From Rothia terrae (GTDB taxonomy: Bacteria > Actinomycetota > Actinomycetes > Actinomycetales > Micrococcaceae): a stretch of 64,000 nucleotides of DNA. Position numbers and translations under genes: made by a program. Under the pieces are notes generated by a model that saw nothing but the letters and a program-made list of their open reading frames with translations, did no database searches and had not been told where the DNA came from. The stretch lies in NCBI RefSeq assembly GCF_012396615.1, contig NZ_JAAXPV010000002.1, positions 186,001 to 250,000 of the forward strand. Reading direction: 5' to 3'. Below, piece after piece: positions 62,166 to 64,000 of this stretch; the stretch's first letter is position 1, and each line of letters starts with the position of its first letter.

Positions 62166-62179
62166 TAGATTGCATAAAC

Positions 62180-64000
62180 ATGGTCACACAAATTACTGCA
62201 AAAAATCAAATTATCGACACCTGTTCATCGATTGATTTATTGCTAGACTTAGGATTATCCAGGGGAAATTTGTCCCAGCTCATTTCAAGCTTTCTAAGAA
62301 ATCTCTCAGAAGGAATATTAGTCGCAGCAGATCTCGGGATAAATGAGCCTATGAATTGGGAGAACATTCAATCTTCCTCAAATACAGGTAAAAATAATAA
62401 AGAAATAAAATATCTAAAAAAAGTACACGAAGATCTTCAAATATCATTTTCACACTACACAAGAGATGAACAAAACTCAGAAAGATTACTCCTCAAATAC
62501 ATTGAATTTTTAAGTTGGTCAAAAGATTATTTATTAAATAAATTACACATCGACACACTTCAAAATCTGAATAAGTTTCCCTTAAATTCAGACCCAGGGC
62601 TCCAGCCATATTATAAAAAAATTAGTGATAAATTGGCGGAGCTAAGATTATCTGCAGCACCATCGATTAGATATGGATATCGATATTATATCCATTCCTG
62701 CACCGCTGTCTTCTACGATAATAAAATTATTTACGAAGTTACTTACTATGACGCTACGGATTTTTCTTCACCCCAAGATCGTAAAGTATGTTACTTTGAT
62801 AAACAGGTTCCGGCAAATACATCAATCCAATTTAACTTTTACACTGAAGAAATTGAAATTGAAGGCAATCGGATTCCTATACAATTCATCGATTATTTCA
62901 CTATTTCAATTAGACCCAGTGAATTAAGAAATATTGCCCAGTTAGTTAATTTAAAATATTCAGGTGGTTCAAATAACCTTCAATATAAAGCGCTTTCAGA
63001 ATATTTAACACTCCATAATACCGATTTATATCATGTAATTAATTCTGAAGATGACAAATTTGATGAGTTAATGGAGGAACTGTCTAATCTAAGGGTAAGA
63101 AATAAACAAATTTCTGAGATATTAACTAAATCTAAAGAAATACTATCAAACTCTATGCCTGGGCACCGCACATTATCTTACTTACTACTCAAACCGCGGA
63201 ATAAAATAATAAAAACTCAGATTGCCTACGAAAAAAAATTACAAGCCAAATATGTGCACAATTTTTCATCTCGCTGTTATCCCTTTGAAAAAGATCCGCT
63301 TACATCAAGTTTAATTGCACATAATCCGAAGCTCTCAGATGTATTAGAGTTTGAAAATATTGATTCAAATCAAGAGAAATATCTTTACCGGTTAATTGAA
63401 TCAAATATTATTAACACAGGTTCAATATATTTAAGCCGTAAAGATATATTGACTGATCATCTTGATGATAGTCAGCTAAACATATTGATAGAAAAGTTTA
63501 ATTCCTCTCTGGATAAATATACGGAAAATAAAAAAATTATCAAATATGGCAAAAATGTAACTATAAAGAAATACGAGGATGATATTGCTGAAATAATTAA
63601 TATCATTCAACAGAACAATCCAATATCTGGATACAGAAGATGGGCTACCGACTGGATTAGTACCCAGAATTCAGAATTTCTTAGCAATTTTAACGAGGAG
63701 AAAATAGAAATTCTACCGAAATTATTTGATAAGAATTCTATTGCATTCGTGTACGGACCAGCAGGTACCGGTAAATCTACGATGATTAATTTTCTCTCGA
63801 ATTTGTTTTCAGGCAAGAAAAAAATATTTTTAGCTCAAACACATACAGCTGTCAATAATTTAATTGATCGAGTAGATAAAGAAAATTCAAATACTTTCTC
63901 AACCGTTCAAAAATTCCTCAGCAATAGAAAGATTAATTCTGAAAAATATGAATTAGTGATAATTGATGAATCGAGCACGATTGATAATAATCATATTTTA
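62180..64000 (+). CDS. AT-rich superfamily 1 helicase-type ATPase with novel N-terminus (3' end outside window)
   Basis: One frame is open from ATG 62180 to the right edge, 607 codons. Residues 1-510 match no family I know; they contain helical segments and a beta-rich part near 170-260. Walker A GPAGTGKST is at 526-534, followed by QTHTAVNNLIDRV, which resembles SF1 motif Ia, and Walker B VIIDESS at 593-599. This is the pattern of SF1B and Upf1-like helicases. GC in two lines I counted is about 25%, far below the genome. It is 14 bases after hsdS and probably co-transcribed, so a defence function is likely; hsdR itself has a different motif arrangement. Confidence 0.85.
   Translation, partial: MVTQITAKNQIIDTCSSIDLLLDLGLSRGNLSQLISSFLRNLSEGILVAADLGINEPMNWENIQSSSNTGKNNKEIKYLKKVHEDLQISFSHYTRDEQNSERLLLKYIEFLSWSKDYLLNKLHIDTLQNLNKFPLNSDPGLQPYYKKISDKLAELRLSAAPSIRYGYRYYIHSCTAVFYDNKIIYEVTYYDATDFSSPQDRKVCYFDKQVPANTSIQFNFYTEEIEIEGNRIPIQFIDYFTISIRPSELRNIAQLVNLKYSGGSNNLQYKALSEYLTLHNTDLYHVINSEDDKFDELMEELSNLRVRNKQISEILTKSKEILSNSMPGHRTLSYLLLKPRNKIIKTQIAYEKKLQAKYVHNFSSRCYPFEKDPLTSSLIAHNPKLSDVLEFENIDSNQEKYLYRLIESNIINTGSIYLSRKDILTDHLDDSQLNILIEKFNSSLDKYTENKKIIKYGKNVTIKKYEDDIAEIINIIQQNNPISGYRRWATDWISTQNSEFLSNFNEEKIEILPKLFDKNSIAFVYGPAGTGKSTMINFLSNLFSGKKKIFLAQTHTAVNNLIDRVDKENSNTFSTVQKFLSNRKINSEKYELVIIDESSTIDNNHIL

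Noticed and set aside
62673-62927. 84-codon plus-strand open frame
   Set aside because: It lies wholly inside the large helicase-type gene in another frame; AT-rich DNA gives many such frames.

Overview
The window is chromosomal DNA from an actinobacterium, most likely a moderate-GC member of the Micrococcaceae such as Rothia; this is inferred from gene content, not measured. Markers are a Ski2-like helicase with a DUF3516-type tail, a mycothiol-dependent-reductase-like CPWC protein, a TIGR03085 protein, an HGxxPAAW-type protein, a PdtaR-type ANTAR regulator, paired clpP1/clpP2, and the gene order hisI-trpE-TIGR02234-trpC-trpB-trpA-lgt. Background GC is about 50% in lines I counted.

Layout. 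1-3.5 kb (minus): an ABC exporter operon in which two of three products carry nucleotide-binding domains stripped of most catalytic motifs. 3.6-9.8 kb (plus): helicase, CDF-like membrane protein, S33 peptidase, secreted beta-helix protein. 9.8-17.6 kb (minus): SdpI-like protein, TerC behind a manganese (yybP-ykoY) riboswitch, NAD(P)-binding protein, uvrB, BCCT transporter, coaE. 17.6-30 kb: YigZ, rpsA, GNAT, polA, thioesterase, DAACS symporter, small membrane protein, PdtaR-type regulator, tRNA-Leu, a frameshifted double-hotdog thioesterase and pyk. 30-37 kb: flavodoxin and gltBD with a long hairpin-rich leader. 37-46.6 kb: CPWC thiol protein, clpX-clpP2-clpP1, a four-gene siderophore importer with DtxR/IdeR-like boxes, and tig. 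46.6-49 kb: tRNA-Pro, tRNA-Gly, tRNA-Leu and a ThrE-type exporter. 49-56 kb (minus): the hisI-trp-lgt operon. 56-64 kb (plus): TIGR03085 protein, then an accessory region.

The accessory region holds an unrecognised four-helix membrane protein, a 56-residue basic protein with a very good ribosome binding site, type I restriction-modification genes hsdM and hsdS, and a strongly AT-rich gene (about 25% GC in lines counted) that runs off the right edge. That gene encodes a large unrecognised N-terminal region followed by a superfamily 1 helicase-type ATPase. It starts 14 bases after hsdS, in the place where hsdR or an accessory defence gene is usually found. GC falls sharply inside the 3' end of hsdS. 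This locus is the best candidate for an undescribed system.

Functional links: trigger factor and ClpXP are protein-folding and turnover partners, here split by an iron-uptake operon. GltBD supplies glutamate and a PdtaR-type RNA-binding regulator is encoded nearby. The trp operon carries hisI at its head and lgt at its tail, a conserved actinobacterial arrangement. Most convergent gene pairs are separated by clear bidirectional terminators.
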